This document shows, piece by piece, positions 24,044 through 38,309 of a stretch of DNA of 64,000 nt. Below the pieces are notes generated by a model, which was not told where the DNA came from, did not search any database, and saw nothing but the letters and a program-made list of their open reading frames with translations. The stretch lies in NCBI GenBank assembly GCA_021613535.1, contig CP075492.1, forward strand, positions 3,224,001 to 3,288,000, read 5' to 3'. The DNA comes from Adineta vaga. Its lineage: Eukaryota > Rotifera. Position 1 is the stretch's first letter, and every line of letters starts with the position of its first letter. The translations under genes were made by a program, and so were the position numbers.

Positions 24044-25021
24044 CTACACACGATTAATTGCCAAAACCAAGTGCTGAGCAGTCCGCGTGATAGGCATGGG
24101 TTGACTTGCATTTTGAGGACAACATCTAAATATTTTCTTTACAAGACGACCAAATTCTCTGCGGTAGATCTGACCGGATAAAATAAAACAAAAAAATGGC
24201 ATCATAAAAGACACTTTAAATAAAATATGAGAAAAACCGGATGCAAAACCAAATTCAGGTGTGGTTACGAATGACAACGGTAGGGTCGACATAATATATG
24301 TAACTCCGGATGGTATATTTAAAATAAGATAAACTCCCACTTGAAAAAGCAGCATTCGAAACAATTGATTTTCAGTACGGCGATGAACTGAATTCTTCAA
24401 TGATGTCATTCGATTTCGATTTATGTTTCGAATTGTTAAAAAACCAAATATACCCATCAATAAAGGTCCAAGTACCGCTACCAGAGTAGATAACATAAAT
24501 CCAAATACTACATTGTAAGAAGTATCGTGTCGTAATCGACATCCAAGTCCATCATCTTGTCGCAATGTCACTAATATTGGATGATTTAAAGCATACAATG
24601 CAAACATCAAGGTAACAATTGCAAGGACATATCGTGATACTTTAATAGTGCTAAGATTTCTTATTCCGACTTTGTTAGAACTAGCACAATATCGATCAAT
24701 TGATACAAGTACAGTATAATAAGGCAAAAGTAGAACACATAATAAAGTGCCATATTGAAAAAATCTGCACCAATGAATAGAAATTTGACCGAAATCAATT
24801 TTGAATACATCAGCCAAATAATGTTGAATCATAGTTACAGTACAAAAGTAGAGATTATTAATCGATAAAGCAAGAAGATAACGAGAACATGCATGATTGT
24901 ATAGAATGAGTCGAGTAAGTATAGTAATATTCATCAAATTACCTGTTATACCACAAATAATAATGATGGGCATTAGAATTTTCGTTAATTGAAAATAGAC
25001 GTCTTGAAATACACTAGCCAT
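24044..25021 (-). CDS. Rhodopsin-type GPCR 3, single exon
   Basis: 325 residues, intact and intronless. Seven helices are clear: TM1 with ITGNLMNITIL, TM2, TM3 ending in SIDRYCASSNKVGIRNLS (the D-R-Y followed by C-x-S-S is the bdelloid-type signature), TM4, long TM5, a basic third loop (RNINRNRMTSLKNSVHRR), TM6 with LNIPSG and TM7 with MPFFCFILSG; the tail has FGRLVKKIFRCC, a helix-8 with possible palmitoylation Cys. Plasma-membrane receptor of unknown ligand, probably peptide. It is tandem with the LamG gene and GPCR 4, all transcribed leftwards. Confidence 0.9.
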   Translation of the reverse strand: MASVFQDVYFQLTKILMPIIIICGITGNLMNITILTRLILYNHACSRYLLALSINNLYFCTVTMIQHYLADVFKIDFGQISIHWCRFFQYGTLLCVLLLPYYTVLVSIDRYCASSNKVGIRNLSTIKVSRYVLAIVTLMFALYALNHPILVTLRQDDGLGCRLRHDTSYNVVFGFMLSTLVAVLGPLLMGIFGFLTIRNINRNRMTSLKNSVHRRTENQLFRMLLFQVGVYLILNIPSGVTYIMSTLPLSFVTTPEFGFASGFSHILFKVSFMMPFFCFILSGQIYRREFGRLVKKIFRCCPQNASQPMPITRTAQHLVLAINRV

Positions 25022-25574
25022 TAAGGTTTTTCTCTATATTATATATGATTATATATTCAATTCATAGGATAAAACATCGATAAAGATAACAAAATAAAAG
25101 CACAAGTTAACTTTCAGTATGCATATTTTATAGACAATCTTGAAGTAATATTAACTTCTGTATTTATTATACAAGTAAGGATTGGCGTCGTTAGATTCTT
25201 TCGTGTATAATATAATCTTACTTCTAGGAATGTTCTTTTCGTTAAAACCTATCATGTTTCATTCTTTCATCTTCTTTTAACTTTTAGTAATAATTAGTTC
25301 TATATACAAAACCCTTAATGAATATTGAATATCTGGACGAATATATTCTTCTGGTTATTCTCAAGGCACTTTATTAATGTATATAATTATTTTACATATT
25401 TAAATATTGTCAAAAAATATTCTTCTTGAAATTTCGAGATTAGTTGTCATGCATTAAATAAATATATACACTGATAAACTGACTTGAAAATACACGGAGA
25501 AATATATTATTAATTCAAGAAAAAAAAACATGTTAATAGAAATAGATTAATATACTTTTAGAAATAAACATTAG
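25022..25574. other. Gap between GPCR 3 and LamG gene
   Basis: AT-rich spacer that should hold the GPCR 3 promoter and the LamG gene 3' UTR; no motif recognised. Confidence 0.4.
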
Positions 25575-27334
25575 TTATGAATTAGAAAGTAAGGAAATTT
25601 CTGATGATGACAATTCACGTATGCATAGACTTGAAATTCATCGAGTGAACCATAAAATTGTCCCATCTGTATTGTACCCGTATTACAAACTCCAAGTCCA
25701 AATAAAGAACTCCCAAGTGTAATTGTCATTGGTACAGTTCCAGCATGGAAAAAAAAAGGAACAGAACTTGATCCATATTGAGTACCGTTAATATACAATC
25801 GTTCTCCATTGTTCAATGAATAAGTCGCTGCTACATGAGTCCAAGCAAAGAGGGGTGCAATTGGTCCAGTAATTGGTACATTACTATTATTCCAACTATT
25901 AATCGCAATTTCTCCCATTGAAGTCAAACCCATCATTGGTAAACACCATGCACTTGTTTGAGCACCATCTAAACGACTACTTAAATGCATAATTGTTCCA
26001 CCGGAAGCGTTGGTTGGATAGATCCAAATAGAAAGAGTATATGACCATGCATTTGTTCCGATTCTTGTTAATCCAGTGATTTGAACATATGATGATAAAA
26101 TTGAAAGATTAATCGCTTGATTAATTCTTCCCATTGATGTAAAAGTATAATTTATTCCTATTCCATTAATTGATAATGGTCCGCTATCGACAAGAGTATT
26201 GCCATCGAATTTAAGATTACAAACAAGAGTTGCATCGGATAAGATTATCGTTGCATTTCGTATGCACGGATAATATACAATAGAATCTAAACAACCATCA
26301 AAATAATTATTGGGATTATTCACAATTCCTGTACCAATAGTCAAATCACTATAAATAGAAATCTAGAAATAACTCGAACAGTAAATCTAAAAGAATTTCA
26401 TTACCCAAAAAGAACCTAAATATGATCCAGCTCCAAATTTCTTGATATATCTAAATAACCATTGACATAAATCATTTGTGTACGTGTTGAATAATCATAA
26501 ACAAATGCCTAAGTTATATAAATTCAAATAAAATCCTCCATTTAGTCTTTTTCTAACTTACTAAATGATACCATTGGTTTTTATTCAGAATCTAAATACA
26601 GGAGAAGGAAAAAAAAGATAGGTAAGATATGAATATAAAATTTGCTTGATTTCCAATAGTATCATCATTACCAAAACCAAAATACGCATGATGATTTCTA
26701 ATTATAAAATAAAACGAATGATCTGTTAAATTTTGTTCAAATTGACCAATAATATAATTGTCTGTATATGAATTATTAGAAGAATAGAATGAATCAGCAT
26801 ATAACCAGATTTCAAATGTAAATGATGCATTAGCCAAATTTAAAAATGGTGGATTGGAAATAGTTAACGATTGTTTCAATGATTGATTTAATTGAAGACA
26901 TGTCCCAATTCCATTATAAGTTGATGATTTATACGTTGGTCCATTATTACCAATTCCATTGAAATTATTATATAAATCTTGTAAATTGTTATCGAATCCC
27001 CAATAAACTTGTGCTCCTATTGAATAATAGAAAAAGCATGCAAATTACAAGTCTTCGGAAGTTGCTCTACTTGATGCAGGTGTTGTACTAGTCGACGTTG
27101 TTGTTGTTGTTGTTTTTGTTGAACTAATGGTACTTGCTACAGTCGCTGCACTTGTTTCTAAATTCTTCATTGCTTTTATTTGTCTATCTATAAATATAAT
27201 TAAATCTAAATATAATTATAAAAAATAATGAAGATATACTTAACTCGGACATATAAAGTAATCATAGTTGTTAAGATTATTCCCGAACAGAGAGCACCGA
27301 GTGTTAATCCAATCGAAAGGAATTTCCAGTACAT
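25575..27334 (-). pseudogene. LamG-domain type II membrane protein with several indels (6 exons)
   Basis: Exons: 27240-27334 (N-terminus and TM, ending VRV), 27071-27183 (Thr/Ser stalk), 26646-27016, 26562-26591, 26405-26508, 25575-26348; about 495 residues. The TM is MYWKFLSIGLTLGALCSGII with continuation; the stalk is a T6-containing linker; two concanavalin-like LamG domains follow (SFTFEIWLYADSF, NQWYH, then TLSIWIYPT, WTHVAATYS, GSLDEFQVY). The third intron appears to use GC-AG (donor CAA|GCAAAT at 26645), because it rejoins GNQ to ILNKNQWYH in phase. Exon 26405-26508 shifts frame twice with an internal stop between, and near 25620 the frame changes again before the expected family ending RELSSSEISLLSNS. 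So three indels lie in an otherwise well-preserved gene: pseudogene or error-laden sequence. Confidence 0.7.
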
Positions 27335-27510
27335 TTCAAGTATATTTTCGATTGAATGAGAATAAGAACAGAAGTTGATTGTATTATTCAGGCTTCGGAC
27401 ATTGTAATTTTACCAATAATGAAAAGCATTTTATTGGTTTCATTTTATTTGATCAGCCCATGGGCAATAGGTTTATTGTATAAAAAATTTTCAAAAAAAA
27501 ACAAACTGCA

Positions 27511-28636
27511 TTACAATTCTTCTTCAACTTCACACGTTGGTGCAAGTTGTCTATTGTTTACTTTGCGAGCAATATGAACAACATCTGTATGAGGTTTTGA
27601 TGATGTTTGATGATGAATAGTAATCGTATTATTAACTGGTGCAATTCGAATTGATTCACGTCTTCTAATACGATTAAAAATAAAACGTAAAACTGCGATT
27701 AATTCTTGTTGAAAAGTACGTGCTGTTAATGTATATAAATAGAATGAAGCAACAGGAAATATATAAAGCATCAATTCAGCTATGAATGCAATGATTTTAT
27801 CAATTGCTAAATGATTGGATGTTCGATTTGGAATTGTAGTTGATATTGAACTGTAAATTAAATTGATCATTTGTGGTGTTGTTAATAGAATATAGAAAAA
27901 ACTTTGAATAAATAATAATTTTAAAACTTGTTGATCAAGTAAATTTTGTTGGTTTTGATTTTGTCTTCGTTGTCGTTTAAAAGCAAGATTACGACGAAGA
28001 AAAATAGTACATAAAATCATAATCATTGATGGAAGAATTCCACCACCAACTAAAACATAAAATGTATGATAAATTGATGCGGCCGTATTCGTTACAATTC
28101 CACATAAATTTCCTTTTATTTCATAAAATATAAGTCGATGAGAACAAATTATTGACCAAAATATAATAATTCCAACAATTGAACGATAAGCTATTCGTTT
28201 ATTTGCAAAGTTCCGTAATCTAACATTCGTTGAACTTTGTGCATATCGATCAATACATGCAAATGCAACAAACCAACGAGAAAGCATTAAACATATTTGA
28301 AATAAATAACCACGAATTTTACAAAATATAAGAGAATTTATCAATAGATCAGGATGATCTAGACTATAAAGTACGGGGACAACACCAGTGAGTAATGTAG
28401 CAATATTATTTATTGATGCAGCAAGAAAATCTTCAAAAAAGAAAAAGATTCACTTAGATTTGTAAACTGATGAGATTTGTTTTTCTTTACAATTACAACC
28501 TGAAATTTTTCTTAATCGACGACGAGAAAATATAACTACATCCGAGAATACCAAGTACAATCCATAGTGAATAAACACAACGAATTAATTGTTGTTGCAT
28601 GTTTAATAGAGTTGTACTTAACGATGAAGACGACAT
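27511..28636 (-). pseudogene. Rhodopsin-type GPCR 4, two exons, frame change in exon 1
   Basis: Exon 2 (27511-28430) carries TM2-TM7: FLAASINNIATLL, ACIDRYAQSSTNVRLRNF (DRY-A-x-S-S signature), a basic loop 3 rich in Arg/Gln, TM6 and TM7, and a long tail. Exon 1 (28500-28636) starts with MSSSSLSTTLL and TM1 (YSLWIVLGILGC), then the coding pattern jumps frame near 28533-28543 to VVIFSRRRLRKIS, which fits both the family TM1/loop-1 sequence and the phase-1 junction to exon 2. A few bases therefore seem missing in the TM1 codons. The remaining receptor is intact. Ligand unknown. Confidence 0.75.
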
Positions 28637-31301
28637 TGAAAAGAGTATTATTGTATAAAAGAAAGAAATCTTTATGTTAAATATATATTTGTTTAGTATA
28701 GCGTATACGATAATCATGTTTGTCATTCACGACACTTTCCTTTATTCTCAGATATTCATTTAGGTGAAAACTATGGAATGACACATTGAATAGATATAAT
28801 AAGATTCATTTTTTGCAGAAAAATTTGGTACATTTTAATGTGAAGGTTAACATCAATGAATCTAATTAGGTCGATTTTCTCTTCTTTGTTCAATATTAAA
28901 TTGTTTTGGATTATTCGAAAGTAGTATCGGAGAAACTTTAGAGCATCTTATCGTTCTATTTTTCTTTACTATTTGATCATAGTCTCCCATAATACATCAT
29001 AGCAGCATCTTTCAGCATAGTTTCTTTTCTTGAAATAAAATACATAATATAACAAAAAGATGAAATAGGAAAACTAAATTATTCCTTGTGTAGCGTTGGA
29101 TTTTGGACACACAGAGTTTCATCTGTTTCGCTAACAAAATGTACAACTGTGAAATAATAAGGATATGACATGCATTCTTATGTATGATTAACTACTAATT
29201 AACGTGAAGTGCACAGAAACATTTGCTTTCACTTATATTTTCTATTTGATTTGAAGGCAATGATAACCGAGATACTAATATTACCTAATATCTGTAATAT
29301 GTGTTATTCTATGATATAAATGCCAATAATCCTTTAGCATGTCTTTACAGAAAATTCTTCAGTATTATATTCTATATGATTTCAGGAGCAAGAAAGCAAG
29401 ACATGAAATATTTACCATGTGAACATATCTGGTAGAAGCATATAAAATGGCCTCATTATACAAGTACGATTTTACAGGAAAATTCAGAAAAAAACTAGCG
29501 TAAATTTTTAACGAGCCACAAATATTTGATGCGTAAATTACTTTGACCAATAGTACAGAATTCAAGATTTTTTATCAGGTTACAACTTAGGTCTCTAATA
29601 AAAGTGAAACATTTTTCTTTGAAATTCAATTTATCAATACGATTGACTATAATGTACAATAAAACAACTATTGTACGGTAAAATCGAACTTCTATGCCAA
29701 TATATAAATCATTACTGAATTCATCTCTTCGCATTCTTATTCACACTTTCAAAGATCTACTAACAAATGAATATAGTAGATACACTTACGTCAGTGATTT
29801 CACGTGATACGACTGAGTATAAATATGTTTATCAGAAGAACATTGCTTCGAATGTAATTATTTCTTTTAATATTTTCTGATACAAAGCACACTTGAGAAA
29901 TATTATCGAGATACAAGTAAGAAGAACAGATTCTGCTCTGTTCAGAGAAGTGTAATGGTCTTCATATACATTGCTCTCGCTGACGGAGACAATTCTCAGT
30001 GGAATTGTATATAAAAAAGCAACTTTTAAGTAATATTGTTTTGACTCTTCACCTGTAATGTGATATCACGTAACATATCTTACATTACATTCACATGAAG
30101 AGAAAACTATCATGTTATTTTCTTCTTTTCCTCTTCTCTACGTCAATGCGAAAAATAGATGTCGATGCAAGGTTGTTTCACTGTAGACGTATTTTAAAAA
30201 GACATTAAGGAAATGATGTTTTCATGTAACGAATAGGTGCAGAACACAACACTAATGATTCAAAAGAGGAAGTAATAAAAACGACATTCTCTACAAACGG
30301 AAAAATGATAGAATTAACATTTTTATAAAAATACTTCCGAAGGTAAGTGAAAAGACATTATTTAATTGATTAGGAACAGAATTTTATAATCACAAAAAGA
30401 AAACAGCAACAATCTTTTCATCTATTAAATAAAGTACTCGATATTGTATATTAATGATTCATTTCATTAATGCTACAATAAGCATATCTTCTTCATTTTC
30501 TTTTCATACAGGCAACTGTATGTCAATATCAAAATTAAGGAGAGTTTTTCGCTTTTGAAATAGTTTAAGTCAGTTTCTCTCAGACTTGAGATCAAGTTTG
30601 AGACAAGATATTTTTTAGAACAAAACTATATTTGAAAAGACTTTTTATGTATGAGAGAAAGAAACAAGATAAGAAATAGGATTATTCATAACTTCGGTGA
30701 CTTCATATATTGGATAGTCTAGTTTGAAATAAACTTTACCAAAAAATAGATGATTTACAAATGGTCTATCTCTTCTAGAGAGATGTGGAAAGACCTGGAC
30801 CCGGTTTCCTACAAACTTCAAATTTCAATCCGATAGAATTGAAATCAACATACAACGTAGATTTTTGTGCTAATATAGTCAACTAAAAGTAGCGATGACT
30901 TCGATTCTTTACATTTTCTGGCACATACAAGTTGCTATATATTCGTAAAAAGAATCCCAACCTAGGTTAAAAAAACTGTGGACCCGTAGCTCCCTAATCC
31001 CTTCTCAAGAAATTCACGTATTCTTTTCTCTGTCACTTTTGATATAGAATCAGTAGAAGACTTTTTTAGAACAATTTTCTTCAACAAGACTACAGTGGCA
31101 GAATAAATGACGCAAGTTTCTGACACGGGTACATTTGATGATGTTGCATTAGAACAGAATTTGAAAACTCGATCGAATTGTATTGCTATTAAAGAACAAA
31201 AGGAACTAACAAACAAGTAAGATATTCTAATTGTGTTACTTGGCAATTATAACTAATTCGTATACCATGGTTTGACTTCGTCTCGTTTATGTAGTGAAAT
31301 G
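28637..31301. other. 2.6-kb gap between divergent genes
   Basis: Contains the promoters of GPCR 4 and the ABC transporter. Short frames at 29365-29734 and 30962-31246 have no family features. No repeats or RNA genes seen. Confidence 0.45.
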
Positions 31302-34300
31302 CAGTTGAGTGTTTCAACAGAGACGAAGCAACGATCTCATTCGGTAATTGACTTTTCATATGTGAAGAGCAATAGAGAAATATCTCAGTCCAAAATGAAT
31401 GGTATAGTTTTCAAGCTACAAAAACTTAGGCGTTTAGTAAGTAAAACAGTGAGCTAATATACCTTATTAATTCAATTATATACTAGTTTTATTATGCAAC
31501 TGTACTTGATTGGTTTTATATATTTGTGGCGACTATTGTTAGTGTTATTCATGGTGTTACTTTGCCAGTATTATTAATCGTTCTCGGAAATGTAACTAAT
31601 TCATTTACAAATCGATCAACAAATATATGCATGTTGAATTTTACATCATTATCACAATTGTATTGCCCATCGCATGTTATTCTTGATCATTCGAATATCG
31701 AAGAGTTATATCCGTAGGAGAAAAGAAAAATATGTTCACTGTGTTCTCTACCATCTATTTTAGTCTATGTAATTTGACCGGAATCAATATTGGTAAATCA
31801 TCTTCAGAACTTTCATCACAAATCGGACAACAAAGTGCTTATATAGCTAGTAAGTTTAGTTGAACAAAGAAGAGTATTTAGAATGAATTTTCAGTCATGG
31901 GCTGTATTGTCTTACTATTCGGCTACATTCAAGCGACTTTCTGGACATTAACATCTGAGAGACAAGCATTTCAAATGCGTCAAACTGTTTTTCGTTGTCT
32001 CATGAAGAAAGATATTGATTATTTTGATGTTCATAACGTTGGCCATATGAATACCGTTCTTATGCAGTAATAATAAAGGACTTCTTTCTTTCTTTCTTTC
32101 TTTTGATTCAACAATTTTATTCAAATCTGATCATTTTAGAAATATCAATGAAGTTAAAGATGGTATTGGGCCGCACTTAGGATCTTTTGTGCAATGTATA
32201 GCTACTTTTATTGGTGGTTTTATTATTGGATTAATCAAAAGTTGGAAATTATCACTTGTCTTATTGTCATTTTCACCGATTCTAATCATTTGTCTTATAA
32301 TTCTAACAAAAGTTCGTAACAATGACAATCATTAGAGTATGCAATCAAACTTTTCTTGTATATTTAGGCTATGTTAAAAATGACCTCACTGGAATTATCT
32401 ACTTATGCAAAAGCTGGAGCAATAGCTCAAGAAGTTCTTTCATCGATGAGAATGGTATTCGCTTACAATGGTGCTGATCATGAATATCATCGGTAAAAAT
32501 TTCATATACTTACCGTTTGTAATCTAGGATTATATTTTAAGCTATACACAACATTTAAGAGCAGCTAAACGAAGTAGCATACGTCGAGGAATCATTTTTG
32601 GAAGTATTATGGGATTCATACGTTTTATTATTTTTATCATATATGCCGTCGGTTTTATTTATGGAACACGTTTAATTGCTCAGGAAAATTCCAACATTGG
32701 TGATATTTTCACAGTAATTGATATTATACTCAGAAAACATTAAACTATTCTCTCATCTAGGTTTTCTTTGCAATATTTATCGCAGTCTTCTCTCTAGCAC
32801 AAGCAACTAATACATTGCGATATCAGAGTAATATCATATCAGAACATCAGTTATTTTTTCTGAATATTCCAATTACTTTTCAGACGGAGCCATCTGCGCA
32901 GTCGATTCCATTCGGAGTTTATTAGATATCGTAAGTATTACTATCATTTTTACTTTAGAATATAAACCTTTGAAAATCAAAAGTTAGTCACTATGTTTTA
33001 TCTCTTTTTGCACTGAGAATCAACTTTTTTGAAAAGCTAACTATGCAATTTGATAGGAATGTACACGAACTAGTAATATAGTATGATTAGTTATCCAATA
33101 AGTCCTTTTTCGAGCGTGAAAGGCAGCTGAATATGGCGGTTAACTTTTGTTTTCTAGAAGTATATATGCTATACTCCTAACACAAATATTCTTTTCCTTT
33201 GTTCTCATTTGAAAGGATATTCTCACAGAATTCAAATCTCGAGAGTTATCAGACAATAAACCAACTATATGTGGTAACATCGCATTCCATAATGTTAGTT
33301 TTACCTATGCATCTCGACCTAATATGCAAGTTCTTTCAAATGTCACATTTGAAGCACTATGTGGTGAAACTATTGCGGTTTTAGGCGCAAATGGTTCAGG
33401 AAAAGTAAAGTATCATTGCTTTTCTCGAATGGTTTCTAATAATATCGTTTAAATTTTCAGAGTACATGCTTACAACTTTTACAAGGTTTTTACAAGCCAA
33501 CAAATGGAACAATCACTATCGATAGAATTCCCTTAAACGAGTATGACTTACAGTGGTTAAGACAGCACATGTCAATAGTCAGTCAAGAGGCTGTTCTTTT
33601 TGCCATGACTATTCGTGAGAACATCATGTTTGGAAATTCGAATGCGACAGAAAGCGATATGCTCGAGGTGGCAAAATTGACACATGTAGATCGTATTGTA
33701 GACAAATTTCCTCAGGTAAATACCTTCATTGATAGTTTGCTCGAAAATCTGAGAAACGAAATACAAACATTTCGATTTTCTTTCAAAGATTTTCTATGTT
33801 ATGAAAATATTTTGATTTCTGATTAAAGCTTCTTTGAGTTAGCAAATAATGAAATTTTGTTGGTAACTAAACGTACAAGTTGATCTTAATTTATCAATTA
33901 TATCCGTTTTCCTGACGAATAATCGTATTATTCTTACATATTATTATTTCATTTCAGCGATATGACACATTAATAGGTGACAATAGCACTCATCAGTTAT
34001 CTGGAGGCCAAAAACAATTGATTTGTCTTGCTCGAGCTTTAATCAATCGTCCAAAACTTCTACTACTCGATGAATGTACCAGTGCTCTAGGTCCTATTAT
34101 CATTTTCGAAATTTAGCATTAAAATACAGTTGTTTTCTCTATAGATCATGAAAATGAATCAATCGTAGTAGAAGCTCTTACACGATCGTCATCAGGTTGT
34201 TTTCTTCTCGTATTTGTTTAATCATATGTTCACGAATAGAATGATTTTAGATCGAACAACTATCCTTGTCACTCATAGGATGTCTACAATTCGATATGCT

Positions 34301-37157
34301 ACTCGAATTCTCGTTATGCAAAATGGTCGCATAGTCGAACAAGGTAATCATGAAAAGTTAATGGAATTACATGGTATTTATTATAATATGGTAAATGATT
34401 ATGAGCAGCGCTGTCAAATGCAAGATAGTATCGAAACTAGTTCTTTGAGTATGCACAAAGGTCATCGTATTCCAGTATATATATGATCGACTCTTTCTTT
34501 CTACTAGATATTCATGAAAATGATACAGATCAATTATCGGTGATCGCAGATGATGAAACAACTTCGGTAAGCTATTTGTTGTTTATTCGTTAAAATGAAA
34601 ATCGGTTCTATTATGTACAGTCACATACTGATCATCAATTGCCATCATCATTTTTGTATATGATAAAAATGAATCGACCAGAATGGTTATATATTCTAAG
34701 TGGATGTCTAGTTAGTTTTTGCATCGGCGGTTTTCAACCAGCGACAGGGATTCTAGTCAGTAAAATAATATCAGTAAGAATATCGAACATTTCTTTATAT
34801 CGCAAAAGATTAAGTTGTCAAGTAGGTCTTTCAAATATGTAGTACAGATGAGCAACAACGGCTTATTCAAGTATATGTGTTGCTATTTGTTGCCTTTGCA
34901 ATTCTAATATGGATCAGTGTCTTCTTACAGGTATTGTGTATTTATTTTTTCGTTTCTCGTTGAATATTTCTATTGACGAAAATATGCTTTATTGTTAAAG
35001 AATTTTCTATTCGCTTGTTCTGGCGAAGCTTTGACAGAACGCATTCGTTCAAAGATTTTTCGAAATTATCTTAATCAAGATATAGCTTGGTTTGATGATC
35101 CAACTCGTAATTCTGGATCACTTTGTCTACAATTAGCATCTGAAGCATCTGCAGTGCAGAAGGTATGTATGCATCAAATTCAGCAACGTTTCCACACATT
35201 TTCTGACAAACATTTTTCTACAGACTACTGGTGTACATATGGGAACCATTCTGGAAGTCGTTGGTAATCTAGGTGTTGGAACGATTCTATCCTTCGTATA
35301 TGGTTGGGAATTGACATTTGTTATAATTGGTTTCTTACCATTCATTATTCTTGCCGGCATAGTGAATGTTAAATTAGTTTATAAGTTTTCAAAAAATGAT
35401 TCTAAAGTATTCAAAAAAGCATCGCAAGTAAGCATGGAAGCATTTCGTTATGTCCGTACAGTTCGTCAGTTAAATAAAGAAACTTATTTTATTGATTATT
35501 ATCACACCTTACTATTGAAGCCTCATCAGTTTGTTGCAATTTATTGGAATATCTTTCATAAAATTATGTTCTTTGCGTTTTTAGACTGGCTTGCAAGCGA
35601 GCACACATCACCGGACTTTTATTTAGTTTTTCAAATGCAATCGTTTTCTTTGCGCAAGCTGCACTGACAGCTTTTGCTGTTTTTCTCATAACAAAAAATC
35701 GTAGAACATTTGAAGATGTTTTAATGTAAACTAAATCTAAAAAATGCGATGGTTATTCTTTGAATTTTATTTTGTAGCGTTTTCAATTGTATCTTACTTG
35801 GTGCTCAAGCAGCAGGACAAACAGTTACCATGTAAGAATCGATTCTAAACTTTTCTTCATAGATGAACTCTGTCGAAAAAATTGATACATTTTTTTCAGG
35901 TCGTCTGATTATGGCAAAGCTCTACGTGCTTCAAAGAATATACTTACATTATTAGAACGAAAATCTTCTATCGATAGGAATTCTCATGAAGGGCTAAAAT
36001 TGGTATATTTTATTCTTTGAAACTTATATTTTTTGTTCTTATTCAGTTTTGTAACTGATTTTTGAAGATGAACTTCCAAGGAAATATTCGATTGAACATT
36101 AATTCTTTCACATATCCTGCTCGACCAAATATTTCCGTACTGAATAATCTTTATATGGATATCCAAGCAGGTATTTTGAACACGATTAGTTGCAATTGGA
36201 TTTTGTCTAACGATGAAAGGTTATTTTTCATTCTAGGACAAAGTGTTGCTTTAATAGGTACATGATATATATGTATGTGAAAATAACTTGACGGATTTGT
36301 TTGTGTTGATGATGTAGGAAAAAATGGGTCCGGAAAGTCATCTATCATGCAAATATTACAACGATTTTATGATATTTACGACGGTCAGTTAGTAAGTATC
36401 AAGTTACTTCAATTGAGAACTAATGCTAAACGTAATGAAGCTCATTGATTCGATAGATCTTCGATGTCTAAATCTGCAATGGTATCGTACTCAAATTGGT
36501 TACTTAAGTCAAGTACCTGTACTTTTCGATATGACCATCGCAGATAATATTGCATACGGTGATCTTTCACGTTCAGTATCATTAGACGAGATCATTCAAG
36601 CGGCAAAAGATGCACATGCCCATTCATGGATAGAAGGTTTACCTAAAGTAAATAATATTTTCTGCATTTTTCTTGTATAGTTATAAAATAGAAATATAAT
36701 TCAATGTTCGTTTCGTAGAAGTACAATACAATGGCTGGATTAAATGGTGAACATCTATCAGGTGGACAACGGCAAAGCGTTGCTCTCGCTCGACTTCTCA
36801 TTCGAAATCCTCGAATTTTATTGTTAGATGAATGCACTAGTGCTATGGGTAAGTTGATCTTGTATAAGAAAACAATAAAATGAGTTTTTTGCTTCTAGAT
36901 AATGCAAATGAGAAAGTAAGAAGCGAAAACAAAAATATATCCATTGAAATAGCTCTTGACTTTAGGCAGTCGAAGTTACTCTCAGTCAAATCAAACAAAA
37001 TCGAACGTCCATCGTAATTGGTCATCGTTTGTCAGCGATATGTAATGCTGATATCATTTATGTTTTACATCATCAAGGATATATTGTGGAATCCGGAACA
37101 CATGAAACATTAATGGCTGCTAGAGGTTATTATTATAAGTTGTTCTCAGACTTATAA
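31302..37157 (+). CDS. ABCB (P-glycoprotein-type) full ABC transporter, about 29 exons
   Basis: Hand splicing gives one continuous TMD-NBD-TMD-NBD protein of about 1,200 residues ending at TAA 37155-37157; the start is Met at 31302 or 31395. NBD1: Walker A GANGSGKS (split by an intron at 33403), Q-loop IVSQEAVLF, signature LSGGQ, Walker [13 protein letters not shown]-loop LVTHR. NBD2: [38 protein letters not shown]. All catalytic residues are present, so both ATPase sites should work. TMD1 starts [13 protein letters not shown], and intracellular helices such as [11 protein letters not shown] and DIAWFDDP match ABCB1-like exporters. Such pumps export hydrophobic compounds, lipids or xenobiotics at the plasma membrane. 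Small exons include 36237-36257 (21 nt) and 36899-36915 (17 nt). No defect was found. Confidence 0.93.
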
Positions 37158-38309
37158 CTCACTCAAAACTACGAATCGATGATATTTAATCTAGAGAAAC
37201 ATTCTTTTCTGTAAAACTTCGTATAAATATGTTTTATAATTATATCGAAAATGCGATACGACATATTGATCACTTCATAGCAGATATTGACGAGAGTGAA
37301 GGTGTCATTAGATAGACTCTCACGTTCATTCTGCTCTACATACACTGATGAGAAGGATTACTTCTATATTTCAGATCATATCTGAAGGAGACTCTTATGA
37401 ACGATGATATCATGAATCAAGCGGCAAGATTGAGATAGTCATGCACTTGAAACATGAAGGTTATATGCCTGAATAGTTTAGAAACGATGAATTTGAGCAA
37501 AAAAACTGCAGGTTGCCTAGATAAGATTAAATGGCGATCCTTCGTTTTTACAATATTCAAATTTAATTACAGATTTAAAATGTATGTTTTCCGTTCTTTG
37601 TTACATTATTTGCGGAATTATTTTCAAGATCTTCTAACGAAGATGCGTTGTTAATGTTATTATAGATAAGGGATGTTCTAATTGCTTTGGTGATCTTATT
37701 TCTTTAGTCATCATGTTTGAGTTATCTGACTGATTCTTTTACTATCTGCCATGCATCACTTAATGCTTTCTTCATCATCTCGCAACATTCTGTCTCTTTT
37801 TATATTCAAAAGTAAATTAAAACAGAAAAAAAAGCATCAAAAACTTTATAAATCACTGCAGTTTTAAACGATATTCGCAGTTTCTTCAGAACTACTCTGC
37901 ATGTCCAGTAATCTACGTAGACTCTTTGTTAATTTCCTCGTTCTTTATTCAACAATTCGTCGAGAAATGTAATCATCGTATTCGTTTTCTTATCGGTGGA
38001 TAATTGTTCACTTTTATTATCCATCAGCTTAACGTTAGTGACATTTAACAGGCGAATGATTGAACCACGAATAAAATTATATTTTTGCCGTATGTAATTA
38101 TATGATACTTGCTTGAGCAAGAAATACAAGTGCTGGGTCAAGAATCTCATTCGCTTCGAAAGAAAGTATGACTAGGGGATTTACATAATTTATTGGAGAC
38201 GTGTCGTTTTATTAGATAAAGAAAGGGAAAAGGTTAGTTTTTTAGCTTTTTATGTGTAAAATGTCATTGGAGATTAAATCAATGGGAATAACGATCTTTG
38301 ATTATTTTC
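37158..38309. other. Convergent-gene gap
   Basis: Between the 3' ends of the ABC gene and the minus-strand gene at 38310. A minus-strand frame at 37929-38150 (73 codons, mixed hydrophobic/basic) could be an exon but has no partner or motif. Confidence 0.4.

Noticed and set aside
30962-31246. Minus-strand 94-codon frame upstream of the ABC gene
   Set aside because: No recognisable motif and lies where the ABC promoter is expected; no exon partner seen.
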